Shown here: one piece after another, positions 41,010 to 50,951 of the stretch | How the letters are laid out: each line of letters begins with the position of its first letter | Numbering within the stretch: the stretch's first letter is position 1 | Source: Tridacna crocea | Taxonomy: Eukaryota; Mollusca; Bivalvia; Cardiida; Cardiidae | Reading direction: 5' to 3' | Length of the DNA: 64,000 nt | Assembly: GCA_943736015.1 (NCBI GenBank) | Contig: OX031073.1 | Span: 23,153,210 to 23,217,209 of the forward strand | Program-made: the position numbers and the translations under genes | Notes under the pieces: generated by a model | Databases searched by the model: none | Told to the model about the DNA's origin: nothing | The model's input: the letters and a program-made list of their open reading frames with translations, nothing else

Positions 41010-41170
41010 GGGGGATAGTGCAAGACACATATTCATGTATTTCCTTGGTTTTACCAGTACTAGGCTAGGGACTTGCCCAAGTAAACTCCTACAAGAACCC
41101 TTGTGGATACAATGAGTCTGAACCTGGGGCCTCCAGGTCACGAGTCCTGAGCCACACAGGACCCTTATAA
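41010..41170 (-). mobile_element. Retroposon fragment, reverse strand
   Basis: TCATGTATTTCCTTGGTTTT and CCTGGGGCCTCCAGGTCACG; the first block matches the minus-strand SINE at 33662, the second resembles 1478-1500. Confidence 0.45.
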
Positions 41171-41268
41171 AGAGTTAAAATATTTTGAATAATTATTTAA
41201 AAAGTCAGTGAATAACTAATAAAGTAGATGTTATGGGACAGGACAATGGGCTAAGTGATCAGAGATAA

Positions 41269-41495
41269 TTAACCCTTTACCAAACGACAAAATTTTAGAC
41301 TGGTCCAAATTGAAGGCACTTGCAGAAGACAAAATAAACGTAACTCAAAAATTGAAATTTGTTTCCAGCAGGGTAGAAAACATTGTGGGAAAAGGAGGAA
41401 ATGCTGGTTACCAGCATTTTTCCTTTTCCCACAATGTTTTCAAAAGGCTTCTGTCACAGGGACGTAAAAACCAGGGATTGTTTGGTAAAGGGTTA
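41269..41495 (-). mobile_element. TTAA-A MITE, complete
   Basis: TTAACCCTTTACCAAACGAC to GTTTGGTAAAGGGTTA; core has one base lost in the right arm. Confidence 0.88.
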
Positions 41496-41642
41496 TGCTG
41501 GGCATCATGGGGGAAAAAAGGGGCTAATAAAACGCTTAGATTTATGAGCTGGTTTTAATTAAATGATAGGGCTAGATGGAACTTTGGAGGGTAAATGGAA
41601 ATTGGCTTATGATGGAATGATAAAATAACCCTCCAATGGTAT

Positions 41643-41690
41643 TTAACCCTTTACTAAAATATAACAAAATGTCGACTTGTCAGTTTTAAA
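41643..41690 (-). mobile_element. TTAA-A MITE, left tip
   Basis: TTAACCCTTTACTAAAATAT and GTCGACTTGTCAGTTTTAAA only. Confidence 0.5.
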
Positions 41691-41733
41691 TATTATTTTT
41701 TTTTACATCCATTTAGAAACAAGGTCTTACAAC

Positions 41734-41962
41734 TTAACTCTTTACCAAACAACAAAATTTTAGACTGGTCCAAATTGAAAGCACTTGCAGACCACAGAAT
41801 AAAGGTAACTCAAAAATTGAAATTTGTTTCCAGCAGGGTAGAAAACATTGTGGAAAAGGGAGAAAATGCTGGTTCCCAGCATTTTCTCCTTTTTCCACAA
41901 TGTTTTCAAAGGGCTTTTCTTTAGGGGTCGTCAAAAGTCGGGATTGTGTGGTAAAGAGTTAA
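41734..41962 (-). mobile_element. TTAA-A MITE, complete
   Basis: TTAACTCTTTACCAAACAAC to GTGTGGTAAAGAGTTAA; core at about 41841-41909 with TTCCCAGC centre. Confidence 0.9.
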
Positions 41963-41979
41963 GCTAAATTATCTCTTGA

Positions 41980-42030
41980 TTCTGATTCCTGGGTCCAACT
42001 ACACCAGTACTCACACCAAATGTGTGGGCA
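41980..42030 (-). repeat. Dispersed repeat fragment (CCAGTACT type)
   Basis: ATTCCTGGGTCCAACTACAC, CAGTACTCACACCAAATGTG; see 57-115 and 47525-47665. Confidence 0.45.
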
Positions 42031-42094
42031 AGTGAAAAACCGGAAAGTCGACACTTTGTCCTGGGTATGGAACGCAGCACCCAATGGTTACATG

Positions 42095-42280
42095 TCAAAA
42101 AAGTACAAAGCATTTTGCAGACAGCCAATTAATATTGAGCGCCGTATGATAAACAGTGTGTCTGAAAAAGTAGCTAGTAAACATTGTGTGAAAAGGAGAA
42201 AATTCTAATTGCAATCTTTTTCTGCTTTCATGTCCACATTATTTTCTGAAGTTGTCTATCACAGGATCATCACAACACTG
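42095..42280 (-). mobile_element. TTAA-A MITE, degraded
   Basis: CAAAGCATTTTGCAGACAGC flank, core CATTGTGTGAAAAGGAGAAA with an eroded right arm, and TCTATCACAGGATCATCACA. Confidence 0.55.
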
Positions 42281-42492
42281 GCAAGATAGACAACATTTGT
42301 GGGAAAAAGAGATTTTCTCATTGGAAGCATTTCAATTATTTATTGTGTGTTTTCTTACAGCACTTTGAAAACAGCAACATGAAAAATTCATAAAGATTTT
42401 AAGAGGCTATTGATATCCTTTTGACTCTTTACCAGTCAACCAAGTCTTAAAAACCGGATGGGTGAAAACTTATGTTGGCTTTGTGGCCAGTA

Positions 42493-42640
42493 TAGACAAA
42501 GATCAGGCTGCACAGAATTTGCGGCCTGATCTTTGAACTACTCTAGACAAAAGCAACCATGCAATTGCAATAATTTGGGTCTAATTTCTATACTAATTAC
42601 CAATGTTGGGTTAGCTTGGTACGCTAAGGGTTAAGTTTGT
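42493..42640. repeat. Q-family hairpin, extended
   Basis: CAAAGATCAGGCTGCACAGA / TTTGCGGCCTGATCTTTG: both arms carry the A-to-G / T-to-C pair GGC...GCC. Shared flank GCAACCATGCAATTGCAATA and an end GGTACGCTAAGGGTTAA. Confidence 0.7.
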
Positions 42641-42724
42641 GTTGCCTTTATAGAGATAAGGGAATGAAGATTGATCTGATAATTTCTGTTCAATCTGATT
42701 GAAACTGGGATCAGAAAATTCCAT

Positions 42725-42954
42725 ATAACCCTTTACCAAACAACCAGATGTTTTAAGTACTCTGAAGATTCAAGCTTTAAAAAACATTGTGGAAAAAGTA
42801 AAAATACTGGTAGCCAGCATCTTCGTCTTTTCCCACAATGTTTTCTAGTTTTCTACCTGTCACATGCCATCCTTCAAGCCACATTCACAGTGTTGTCTGC
42901 AAATGCTTTCAATTTACACCAGTCTTAACATTTTGATATTTGGTAAAGAGTTGA
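42725..42954 (+). mobile_element. TTAA-A MITE, diverged
   Basis: TATAACCCTTTACCAAACAA to TATTTGGTAAAGAGTTGA; GTTTTCTA is duplicated after the core. Confidence 0.78.
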
Positions 42955-43006
42955 ATTTCCAGACATCCAAATGACAATAGAAGAATTTGTAGGTGACAAA
43001 TGTGTC

Positions 43007-43229
43007 TTAACCCATTACCACACAATCCCGACTTTTAACGAAAGAAAGCTTTTGAAAACATTGTAGGAAAAGGAGAAAATGCTGGTATAACCAGCATTTT
43101 CTCCTTTTCCAGCAATGTTTTCTACCCTTCCAAAATCAAATTTCGATTTTTGAGTCACATTTGTTTTGTCGTCTGCAAATGCTTTCAATTTGGACCAGTC
43201 CGAAATTTTGTCGTTTGGTGAAGAGTTAA
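43007..43229 (+). mobile_element. TTAA-A MITE, complete
   Basis: TTAACCCATTACCACACAAT to CGTTTGGTGAAGAGTTAA; small deletion of the GACCCTGAG block. Confidence 0.88.
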
Positions 43230-43239
43230 GATTATGGGG

Positions 43240-43370
43240 TTAGTGCTTTGTATGACAATAAACATTGTGGAAAAAGGAGAAAATGCTGTCAACCTGAATT
43301 TTATCCTTTTTCCAGTGTTTTCAAAGCTCCCATCTCTTAGGGTTGTAGAAATAGTTGGCAATAAAAGTTT
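43240..43370 (-). mobile_element. TTAA-A MITE, core and part of right flank
   Basis: AACATTGTGGAAAAAGGAGA ... TTTATCCTTTTTCCAGTG, then CATCTCTTAGGGTTGTAG. Confidence 0.6.
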
Positions 43371-43650
43371 GGGTCAAAGGTCAAGGGAGGGGTAAAAAAC
43401 AATTTATATTCAAGGCCATGTAGTGAACTCATGTTAGCATTACTGAAATTACATTTTCAAATTCCCCAGCGATGATGCCATGCATCACAATGAGGTTTAG
43501 TGAGATCCCTTTTAGCATTAATTAATAATTTAGGGTCCTTTTTTTTATCCCTGGTTTGGATAGGGGCTTTTGGATTATTTTTTCCTCAGAGCCCTTAGAC
43601 ACTGTATCAGCTTAATAAACCCTTATCCTGCAAAATAAGTGAAATAATAT

Positions 43651-43839
43651 TTAAACCCTTTACCAGTTGGTTGTAGCAGATTGAAAGCATGCGCAAATGA
43701 CAAAATAAATAAAACATGCCTTGAGAAGGGTAGAAAACATTGTGGGAAAAGGAGAAAATGCTGGTTACTTTTTCCTACAATGTTTTCAGAAGGCTTCTTC
43801 CTCAGGGTCATTGAAAGTCAGGATTGTGGTAAAGATTAA
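43651..43839 (-). mobile_element. TTAA-A MITE, deletion from hairpin tip
   Basis: TTAAACCCTTTACCAGTTGG to TTGTGGTAAAGATTAA. In the core, GCTGGTTAC joins straight to TTTTTCCTACAATG, so the inner right arm is gone. Confidence 0.82.
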
Positions 43840-43915
43840 ACTGATAGCAAAAGCCAGAATACTGTTATTTCAAATTTATTTCATGGAGTAGAATGTCTCC
43901 AACATCAGCACACGC

Positions 43916-44045
43916 CGTATTCACCAACCATTCTTAAGAACATTCTTTGTCTTATTCTCCGCAATTTTCTACATCTGTAAGTAAAACAATTTCTGATCGG
44001 TTAAACCATTCGGTTTAGCGCAATGCAAAACCATGATTCTTTATT
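43916..44045. mobile_element. H-family element, left half
   Basis: CGTATTCACCAACCATTCTT, GTTTAGCGCAATGCAAAACC; the right arm is absent. A small GTTCACCGAACAGTATAG pair follows. Confidence 0.65.
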
Positions 44046-44171
44046 AATACTGTTCACCGAACAGTATAGTTTAATAGACTTGTTTAAATGCATTGAAAGC
44101 ATGCCTAGCAAACTTACGTCTTCTTGAATCATACTTTCCTAGGACAGCAACATTTTAGTAACTGTATAGCC

Positions 44172-44675
44172 CTGTTTTCAACACTTTCCCAAAGAAACAC
44201 AGGTTATCACATGCATGCTGTCAAATTCTTTTGGAAAAACATATTGCATAAGGAGAAATTGCTCATTATATGCCATTTCTCCTTTATCAAATACTTTTTC
44301 CCCACATCCTCGGATACCCCTGGGTCTCCCTATTTGCTACGCTACATCGACCACTGGGACAATTAATTGAATTTCCCTCACTTTACCGCTGGCCGAATGC
44401 TGGCTTTTCATTGGTTCCATCATCATTTTGTGATGGGCGAGTGGACTGTACGCTATGACGTTTCGTATCGATTTTTGGCGGCTGATTCAAAGTTTTATTA
44501 GTCAATTGTCCCAGGGGTCGATGTAGCGTAGCAAATAGGGAGACCCCGGGGTATCCGAGGATGTTTTCCCCACTACTAGCGAATTTTCCACCATTTTTGC
44601 AGCTTTTTAAATTTTCGTCTGCCAACTCTATGAATTTGGAAGAGTCTGATATTTGTCATTTGGAAAAGACCTAAG
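44172..44675 (+). mobile_element. TTAA-B MITE split by a TIR element
   Basis: Left: CAACACTTTCCCAAAGAAAC and a core with TTGCTCATTATATGCCATTT. Right: TTTCGTCTGCCAACTCTATG and TTGGAAGAGTCTGATATTTG. Interrupted by 44305-44563. Confidence 0.78.
44305..44563. mobile_element. 259-bp TIR element with 9-bp duplication
   Basis: CATCCTCGGATACCCCTGGG at the left is inverted at the right as CCGGGGTATCCGAGGATG; TIRs extend about 61 bp with few mismatches. TTTTCCCCA flanks both sides (44296-44304, 44564-44572). A 9-bp duplication with long TIRs suggests a Mutator-like MITE. Ends begin CATC like the M family, but the rest differs. Confidence 0.9.
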
Positions 44676-44679
44676 AGAG

Positions 44680-45125
44680 CGCTGTGCGAGGGTATTAGAT
44701 ACTGTAACAGAAGACAAGTTTTGATATAGCTTCAGTCATATCAATTTCATAACGTGTTAAAAAATCTGCTGATGAAAACTGATATTTACTTAGTTGCCCT
44801 GGCTTTCTTGAAGCATTAAACAATTTTTTTGCGATGACTGATGCTTTGCATCAACTTTTTCATGTAAATTATTATGTACATGTATTTCAAATGAAGGGCA
44901 AATAACAACATCTATTTCTGTGAGTTTACTATAGTTGTGTACCTTGTTTTAATACATAAATGTAGAGCTTGAGTGCCAGGCTAAATAAGAGTACTGATTT
45001 AGACCTCATTGAAACAAACTGGACTCCATTTAGTTAGGATCTTTTTGTACAACAAAATTGTCAGTTAAATATTTGATGGATTGCTCTTTTTCTATTTCCT
45101 GTCGAGAGAATTGATTTTTGTTCTT
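44680..45125. other. No feature seen
   Basis: About 445 bp, AT-rich, unremarkable. Confidence 0.35.
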
Positions 45126-45325
45126 CTAACCCTTTACCAAACAGCATCCTGAGGGAAAGTGCTTTTGAAACGATTGGTATCCAGCATTTTTCTCCTTTTT
45201 CCACAATGGTTTCTACCTTTTCTAGGACAAATTCAGTCATTTCACACAGGTTTCATAATTATGTTGTCTACGAAATGCTTTTGATATAGAGAATTAAAAA
45301 AATTTGGTGTTTCATAAAGCATGAG
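45126..45325 (+). mobile_element. TTAA-A MITE, left core arm deleted
   Basis: CTAACCCTTTACCAAACAGC; CTTTTGAAACGATTGGTATC skips the left arm, the right arm TTCTCCTTTTTCCACAATG is present; right end degraded. Confidence 0.65.
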
Positions 45326-45344
45326 CAATTTGGTTCATACATAA

Positions 45345-45490
45345 TGTTGTGCAGAGGAATGACCCGGGTCATTTTTCTACATAGAGAAATGACCCCAGGG
45401 GGTTTTTACTCTGGCCGGTCATTTCTCTACGTAGAATAATGACCGGGGTTATTTTGTACGGGAGGGTCATTTCTCTGTGTTACACAAGTC
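45345..45490. repeat. Palindromic ATGACC satellite, block 1
   Basis: GAGGAATGACCCGGGTCATT and CTACGTAGAATAATGACCGG modules alternate at about 35-40 bp: each module is a GGTCATT / AATGACC palindrome joined through a CTACRTAG palindrome. Ends GGGAGGGTCATTTCTCTGTG. Confidence 0.8.
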
Positions 45491-45710
45491 CCTAACAGTG
45501 CTGAGTAAAGCTTTTGAGCAGAAACCTGGATCAAGGGATCACACTAGATAGATCTTGAGACATTATCAAGGATCTTCATTATCCAATTCAAATAATTCTA
45601 ACAATGTTGGGCTTGATACAACATCAAGATTCGTTTGTCTTGCCTGATTAATGATGTTCGCTTCCTTTTTGCGATTCCAAGCTGAGTTTGTCTCTAAGGA
45701 AAGAACACGG

Positions 45711-45770
45711 CTTAACTCTACCAAATGACAAAATTTTTGCCCTGTCTAAATTGAAAGCAACGTGACAAAA
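45711..45770 (-). mobile_element. TTAA-A MITE, left tip
   Basis: GCTTAACTCTACCAAATGAC and CTGTCTAAATTGAAAGCAAC, cut off where satellite block 2 begins. Confidence 0.6.
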
Positions 45771-45774
45771 ATTG

Positions 45775-46000
45775 TGACACTACGCAGAGGAATGACCGGG
45801 GTCAGTATTCTATGTAGAGTAAAAACCCCTTGGGGTCATTTCTCTATGTAGAAAAATGAACCGGGTCATTCCTCTGCGTAGAGAAATGACCCATGGGTCA
45901 TTCCTCTACATAGTAAAATGACTTCTGGGGTCATTTCTTTACATAGAATATTATGACCCAGGTTTTTTTTTTATGTGGGAGGGTCATTTCTCTGCATTAC
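45775..46000. repeat. Palindromic ATGACC satellite, block 2
   Basis: Starts CTACGCAGAGGAATGACCGG, at least five modules, ends GTGGGAGGGTCATTTCTCTG as in block 1. The shared terminal context indicates a bounded element rather than a free satellite. Confidence 0.8.
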
Positions 46001-46078
46001 ACTTGCAAACTAGAGTGTGGAAAAATGCTGTTAGGGTTTACCCTTGAAGCCAACAGTAGATCCACATGGAATAAACCT

Positions 46079-46307
46079 TTAACCCATTACCACACAATCC
46101 CGACTTTTGACGCCCCTGAGAAAGAAGCCTGTTGAAAACACTGTGGGAAAAGGAGAAAATGCTGGTTACCAGCATTTTCTCCTTTTCCCACAGTGTTTTC
46201 TACCCTTCCCAGAACAAATTTCAATATTTCAGTCACCTTTCTTTTGTCGTCTGCAAATGCTTTCAATTTGGACCAGTCTAAAATTTTCTCATGTGGTAAA
46301 GAGTTAA
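46079..46307 (+). mobile_element. TTAA-A MITE, complete
   Basis: TTAACCCATTACCACACAAT to CATGTGGTAAAGAGTTAA; core arms CACTGTGGG / CCCACAGTG match. Shares its last TTAA with the E element. Confidence 0.92.
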
Positions 46308-46847
46308 AGGTGGGTATTTAGAATTTTTACATCTCACCAAATTCAAAAATATATATATCACTGAAATTGATATGAAAAAATAATACAAATCATCAATAAT
46401 TAAGATTCATAAAATTACAAAAAAAATTTTTTTTGAGGGTATTCCCTTAAAAGGCTACGTAGCCTCTTAAGCTATTTTTAGATTTCGTGCCAAAAATCAA
46501 TAAAGCATTGTGGGAATGTCAAGTGGCACGTGACTCATAACGCTTAAATTCCCTATCATAACAAACATGTAATAATTATTTTCCATAAGTCTTCTTCGGA
46601 CGCTATGTTTGAAGCTTCCTCTGTGTATTCCTGTATGTAAATGGGAGAATTTAATTATCTAAAAATAGAATGTGTCTCCCATTGGTGTCAACCTGGGCCG
46701 TAGTAAATCTCTAATTTCTCGTGTTGTCCGACGGTTTTCGACTACTGGGGTTTTATGAATGAAAATTAAAAGGCTTTGTAAGTATAAGGATGATTTTTTT
46801 GCACTTTTGTAAAATTTACGTCCCAAAATCTGAAGGGCCACCTTTAA
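46304..46847. mobile_element. TTAA-E element, copy 2
   Basis: TTAAAGGTGGGTATTTAG to GGGCCACCTTTAA, 544 bp against 545 bp in copy 1, with scattered substitutions. Includes the perfect palindrome AGGCTACGTAGCCT. Confidence 0.88.
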
Positions 46848-46897
46848 GACATATTGGACACGCAAGTATGACCCATTTCTGTAATTGTTACAAATTT

Positions 46898-47124
46898 CAT
46901 AAATTTACCAAACGACAAAAATTTAGACTGGTCCAAATAGAAAGCTCTTGCAGACGACATATTAAACATAACTCAAAAGGTGAAATTCATTTCCAGTAGG
47001 GTAGAAAACATTGCGGGAAACGGAGAAATGCTGGTTACCAGCATTTTCTCCTTTTCCCACAATATTTTTAAAAGGCTTCTATCTCAGGGTCGTAAAAACC
47101 AGGGATTGTGTGGGAAAGGGTTAA
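46898..47124 (-). mobile_element. TTAA-A MITE, near complete
   Basis: AATTTACCAAACGACAAAAA left; core with one-base loss; right end TGTGTGGGAAAGGGTTAA. Confidence 0.82.
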
Positions 47125-47183
47125 AATTGTCTACAGTCTGGTAGCAGTTTGAAGCAGACAGTCACATACACAGTAAATCAAAA

Positions 47184-47280
47184 TCAGGCTGCATGTTTTG
47201 TGCATCATGGTCTTAATCTACATTACCCACAAAGTCAATTTATGGATGTGACAGGCCCTTAAAGGGTTAAATTTCCTAGT
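47184..47280. repeat. Q-family hairpin
   Basis: AAAATCAGGCTGCATGTTTT / TGCATCATGGTCTTAATC with an AAAGGGTTAA end. Confidence 0.55.
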
Positions 47281-47437
47281 CTCAGAATAAGGTGAGGATT
47301 CAGGGTAACTGAATGAAGGTAATTATTTTGCCCCTGCTGTTTACGGAAAGCAGCTTTATGGCTGATCAATTTCTGAACAGCTATTCCGTAATTATCACAG
47401 TCACAGGACATCCTGATTTATCATCTCATTTTATTTT

Positions 47438-47510
47438 TTAACCCATTTACCATGTAATCCGGAGTTTTAAGAAACCTGAAAAAAGAATCCTTTTTGAAAA
47501 CATTCTGGGA
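47438..47510 (+). mobile_element. TTAA-A MITE, cut inside the left core arm
   Basis: TTAACCCATTTACCATGTAA to GAAAACATTCTGGGAAACC; nothing of the right half. Confidence 0.7.
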
Positions 47511-47524
47511 AACCAGTCTGTGGT

Positions 47525-47665
47525 GTCCGTCATTGTGAGATAGAGTGATAAGGCCTCGTAACTATAAGGTCCTGTGTGTGATGCCCGAAAGTTGGCATCA
47601 ACTTATGGGATTTGATCATGGGCCCACACATTCAGCTCGAGTACTGGTGTAGTTCCCAGAAGCAG
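47525..47665 (+). mobile_element. Possible tRNA-derived SINE, second family
   Basis: GTGAGATAGAGTGATAAGGC and GGTCCTGTGTGTGATGCCC sit at A-box/B-box-like spacing but match the boxes poorly. The 3' part GCCCACACATTCAGC...CAGTACTGG-like recurs, inverted, at 57-115 and 41980-42030. Confidence 0.45.
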
Positions 47666-47755
47666 AATGGAGAGATATTTGCATAGGTTTAAAGAACTTC
47701 TTTCTCAAATGAACATAAAATGAATATGTATAAACTAACACTCTGGATTGTTTGA

Positions 47756-47984
47756 TTAACCCTTTACGCCATGAGGCATTTCTATGGCATCTCTAATTGA
47801 CCCTAAATAACAGTAAGGATGAAGCCGTTTCTCATGTGTAAACGACACCTTTTTATAGCATAGAAAACATTGTGACAAAAGGTGAAATTGCTCGTCACGA
47901 GCAATTTCACCTTTTGTCACAATGTTTTCCAAAGGCTCCTACAAGCAATGTGTAGAAATGAGTATCTATGGAGTTAAGGTTTAA
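47756..47984 (-). mobile_element. TTAA-C MITE, complete
   Basis: TTAACCCTTTACGCCATGAG to GGAGTTAAGGTTTAA. Core arms GTGACAAAAGGTGAAATTGC / GCAATTTCACCTTTTGTCAC are fully matched, including the changed GAC / GTC. Confidence 0.92.
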
Positions 47985-48198
47985 GGGTTCTGTCAACTGT
48001 TTCCTTTGTATTGGCGCACCATGATGTTGATAATGGGGAATCTCCAGGTGAAAACCCATTCATCTTGTATAAGGTATGAGTAATCAATACTGATGTCGAA
48101 TAAAACAGATGAAAATGTGTCAGCACAAAACAGTTTTCCGAATTAGAAATCTTTTCTATTAACTCTTTTCATGTTTAATAGACAACACCAGAAGCTTT

Positions 48199-48270
48199 TT
48201 TAAGGTCATCGTCTGCAAATACTTTCAATTTGGACTGGTCTACAATTTTGTCGTTTGGTAAAGAGATAAA
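48199..48270 (+). mobile_element. TTAA-A MITE, right third
   Basis: AAGGTCATCGTCTGCAAATA to TTTGGTAAAGAGATAA. Confidence 0.7.
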
Positions 48271-48375
48271 CTTTTCTCAAACAAGAATTTTTAGACTTCT
48301 CTAAACTAAGAGTTTCTGCAGGCTGTTAATTTGAAAGTGGTACAAATGAGCTGTAGATCTCTTATAAGGTAGAAG
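48271..48375 (-). mobile_element. TTAA-B-like MITE, left part
   Basis: ACTTTTCTCAAACAAGAATT, AGACTTCTCTAAACTAAGAG, ending at TATAAGGTAGAAG, the position where a core should begin. Confidence 0.6.
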
Positions 48376-48499
48376 AAACAGCAAACAGCATACAAATCAA
48401 AATTCAAAAAAAGAGCTGAATTACACTTTCAACTAAAGAGTATATCATGAACCAGAAGACATTGTTGATTCCAGATCAGGGCCCGTACACGTAACCAGA

Positions 48500-48687
48500 G
48501 CTTTAAATAGAGGGAGTGATTTTGATTTCAAACTCGGAAATATTAATCATTCTCCACTAAACCCTATGTTATGGGTACTCATTAGAATCGTCTCAATGAG
48601 ACGATTCTAATGAGTACCCACAACATAGGGTTTGGAAGATAATAACGGATTTAGAACACCATCACTCCGTCTTATCTTGAACTCCGG
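48500..48687. mobile_element. O-family palindromic element, best copy
   Basis: GAGCTTTAAATAGAGGGAGT start. Central palindrome of about 75 bp: AAACCCTATGTTATGGGTAC ... ATCGTCTCAATGAGACGAT ... GTACCCACAACATAGGGTTT with one or two mismatches. Confidence 0.85.
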
Positions 48688-48846
48688 GCCTAACCATTCT
48701 TGAGAATAGTCTTAATCTTATTCCCCAATCTTATTAACTAACCAAATGGTTTAGCCAATAAGAAGTTGTGTTACTTACAAATGTAGAAAATTCTGGAGAA
48801 TAAGACAAAGAACATTCTTAAGACTGGTTGGTGAATAATTGGGCCC
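48688..48846. mobile_element. H-family hairpin element
   Basis: GGCCTAACCATTCTTGAGAA, GTTTAGCCAATAAGAAGTTG, ends TGGTTGGTGAATAATTGGGC. Follows the O element directly. Confidence 0.75.
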
Positions 48847-48851
48847 AGGTC

Positions 48852-48905
48852 TCAGTGCCCACGACAGGTTAAGTCTGATCTCAATCTACATTATTTACAA
48901 AAACC
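48852..48905. repeat. Q-family remnant
   Basis: TCTCAGTGCCCACGACAGG then AAGTCTGATCTCAATCTACA. Confidence 0.45.
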
Positions 48906-49237
48906 TCTTTACATGTGCTAAGCTTAAGTCTTTAGCTAAAAATAAGCCTGTTTGAAGATGGACTACACATGAGCAGCCAATAGTTTATGTACATGTAATG
49001 ATGTACATGTAAGTGTATACATGCAGTATGCATATTCTACTGTAAAGATAAATTACAGCTGTGGAAACTCGAATTTTCAAATATAAATTACAGCTGGGCT
49101 TATTTAAATAGATGAGCAACAAAGATACATGATGTTATTGAATAATGGTAATACCTTTTTTGATTCGACGTTTGTGTAGACATTATCTTAACATTTGCGA
49201 CCCATCAAGCAAAAAGGCACCATCTGGAAACTCTGAA

Positions 49238-49300
49238 AAGTGTTGACCCTGGTCTGAGCAGGCTATGTGGACTGTGCAGGCTGACCAGGGTCGACACTGT
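49238..49300. repeat. 63-bp hairpin (GTGTTGACCCTGGTC)
   Basis: AGTGTTGACCCTGGTC and GACCAGGGTCGACACT form a 16-bp stem, with GAGCAGGC / GCAGGCT bases in the loop. A single copy in this window; the surrounding 48906-49379 shows nothing else. Confidence 0.7.
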
Positions 49301-49379
49301 TTGCTTTTATGGTATTTTCTGTGTGAAAATTGGTCATTTTACCGCATGATATACTGGTGATCATTTTTGAACTATCAAC

Positions 49380-49608
49380 TTAACCCATTACCACACAATC
49401 CCTACTTTTGACGCCAATGAGAAAGAAGCCTTTTGAAAACACTGTAGGAAAAGGAGAAAATGCTGGTAACCAGCATTTTCTCCTTTTCCAACAGTGTTTT
49501 CTACCCTTCCCAGAACAAATTTCAATTTGTCAGTCGCCTTTATTTTGTCGTCTGCAAATGCTTTCAATTTGAACCAGTCTAAAATTTTGTCATGTGGTAA
49601 TGGGTTAA
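49380..49608 (+). mobile_element. TTAA-A MITE, complete
   Basis: TTAACCCATTACCACACAAT to CATGTGGTAATGGGTTAA. Core CACTGTAGG / CCAACAGTG. Confidence 0.92.
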
Positions 49609-49793
49609 ATTGACCTGCACTGTCTTTGATCTCTTTTTATCTACATGTAATTGATATATGGAATCTCCAGGGCCCGTATTCACCAATCATTCTTAAGAAC
49701 ATTCTCTGTCTTATTCTCCAAGTTTTTCCAGACTTGATAATAACACAACTTCTGATTGGCAAAACCATTCAGTTTAACCAATCAGATGTGTTA

Positions 49794-50951
49794 TACCCCC
49801 ATTCCACTAGGGCGCAATCCACGGTGCGCTCATGGAGCGCTGTAGATCACCATGCAGAACGCCAAGAATGCCAAGAATGCTAACAGATCTTTAACAGACC
49901 ACCAAGATCACCATCAGTCTACTCCCTTGCACAAAGATCCATGGCGATCTGTACAGGACGCCGTCACATCGCTACTTAATTGCTTAAATCGCTATTGAAA
50001 CGCAACTTGAACATAAACAGCATAAATGGAGCGCTGTCGGATCGCTCAAGAGTGCAAATGTTCCCCAAGTATGCCGGTCGTTGCGCTCCTTATAATGTGA
50101 TCTGATAGTGACCAAAAGAGATGCAGTAGTGCTCTGTTGCGATTAAGTGGTGATTTGATCGGGCTCCCATACAACCAAGTGGTGATATGATTGCGCTTTG
50201 TTACAATCAAGTGGGGATAGGATAGCGCTGCGTTACAATCAAGTGGCAATATGATGGCGCTTTTGGAGGACTATATAAAAGAGCTATCATCATTTCAGGA
50301 TGGACGGTAAAATGCCGGACTTTCAATTCTGAGGCTCGAGGTTTGATACCCGGCCCAACCAGGACCTTTCTGAGACACTTTGTGTTTCCCATCCAACTAG
50401 AGGTGAACTGGTTTGGAACACAGAAGTAGCCTCGTGTGTGTTGGTGCTTTACACCTGGCACATTAAGGAACCAAGAAAATCTATTTGAAGAAGAGTTCGG
50501 GGCTTGTATGCAGATTTCCTTGTATCCAATTCTTTTTCTCTAATGGTCCATACCATATATCCCTCGAGCACAAAGGGACCTTAATCCTACACAGTCATCA
50601 TATCATCATTTCGCATTTGAAGACCTCCTGATGTAGGTACAATAAATACTTTAGTCAACTACAGGAAGGAGTGAAAGGGGAGTCAAAGCCTCAGGTTGCT
50701 AACAGAGCCACAACAGGTCGTATAAGGTCGCAACTCCCAGCGAGGCTATGGTAGTAACTAACTAACTATGTACAATTAAATCGCTATCGGATCTCAATGG
50801 TCATTACTTGATCGCCAGCGGAGTGTCATCTGGTTGTTACCTGAGCGGGAGTGTCCTCATAATCACCAAACCGGCAGCGATCTGAGACGATCTACGGCAC
50901 TCTGAATGAGCGCACAGAGTGCCGTAGATCGCGGCCTACTGGAATGGGGTA
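49794..50951. mobile_element. PIF/Harbinger-like non-autonomous element (TTA duplication)
   Basis: TACCCCCATTCCACTAGG at the left, CCTACTGGAATGGGGTA at the right, with weaker TIR similarity for about 55 bp. TTA at 49791-49793 and 50952-50954. Short TIRs with a TTA duplication fit PIF/Harbinger. Inside: degenerate units with AAGTGGTGATATGAT, a tRNA-like SINE (50300-50768), and a 16-bp-stem hairpin GATCTACGGCACTCT at about 50889-50932. Confidence 0.82.
50300..50768 (+). mobile_element. tRNA-derived SINE, apparently full length
   Basis: GGATGGACGGTAAAATGCCG resembles a tRNA 5' half with A-box bases, and CGAGGTTTGATACCCGGCC contains a B-box-like GGTTTGATACC about 35 bp later. The 3' end is a GTAACTAACTAACTATG simple tail at about 50753-50768. 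A different family from the GAGCCCTGG SINE. Confidence 0.72.

Noticed and set aside
50300-50372. Functional tRNA gene at the SINE head
   Set aside because: Internal promoter-like boxes fit, but acceptor pairing is not apparent and a long SINE body follows.
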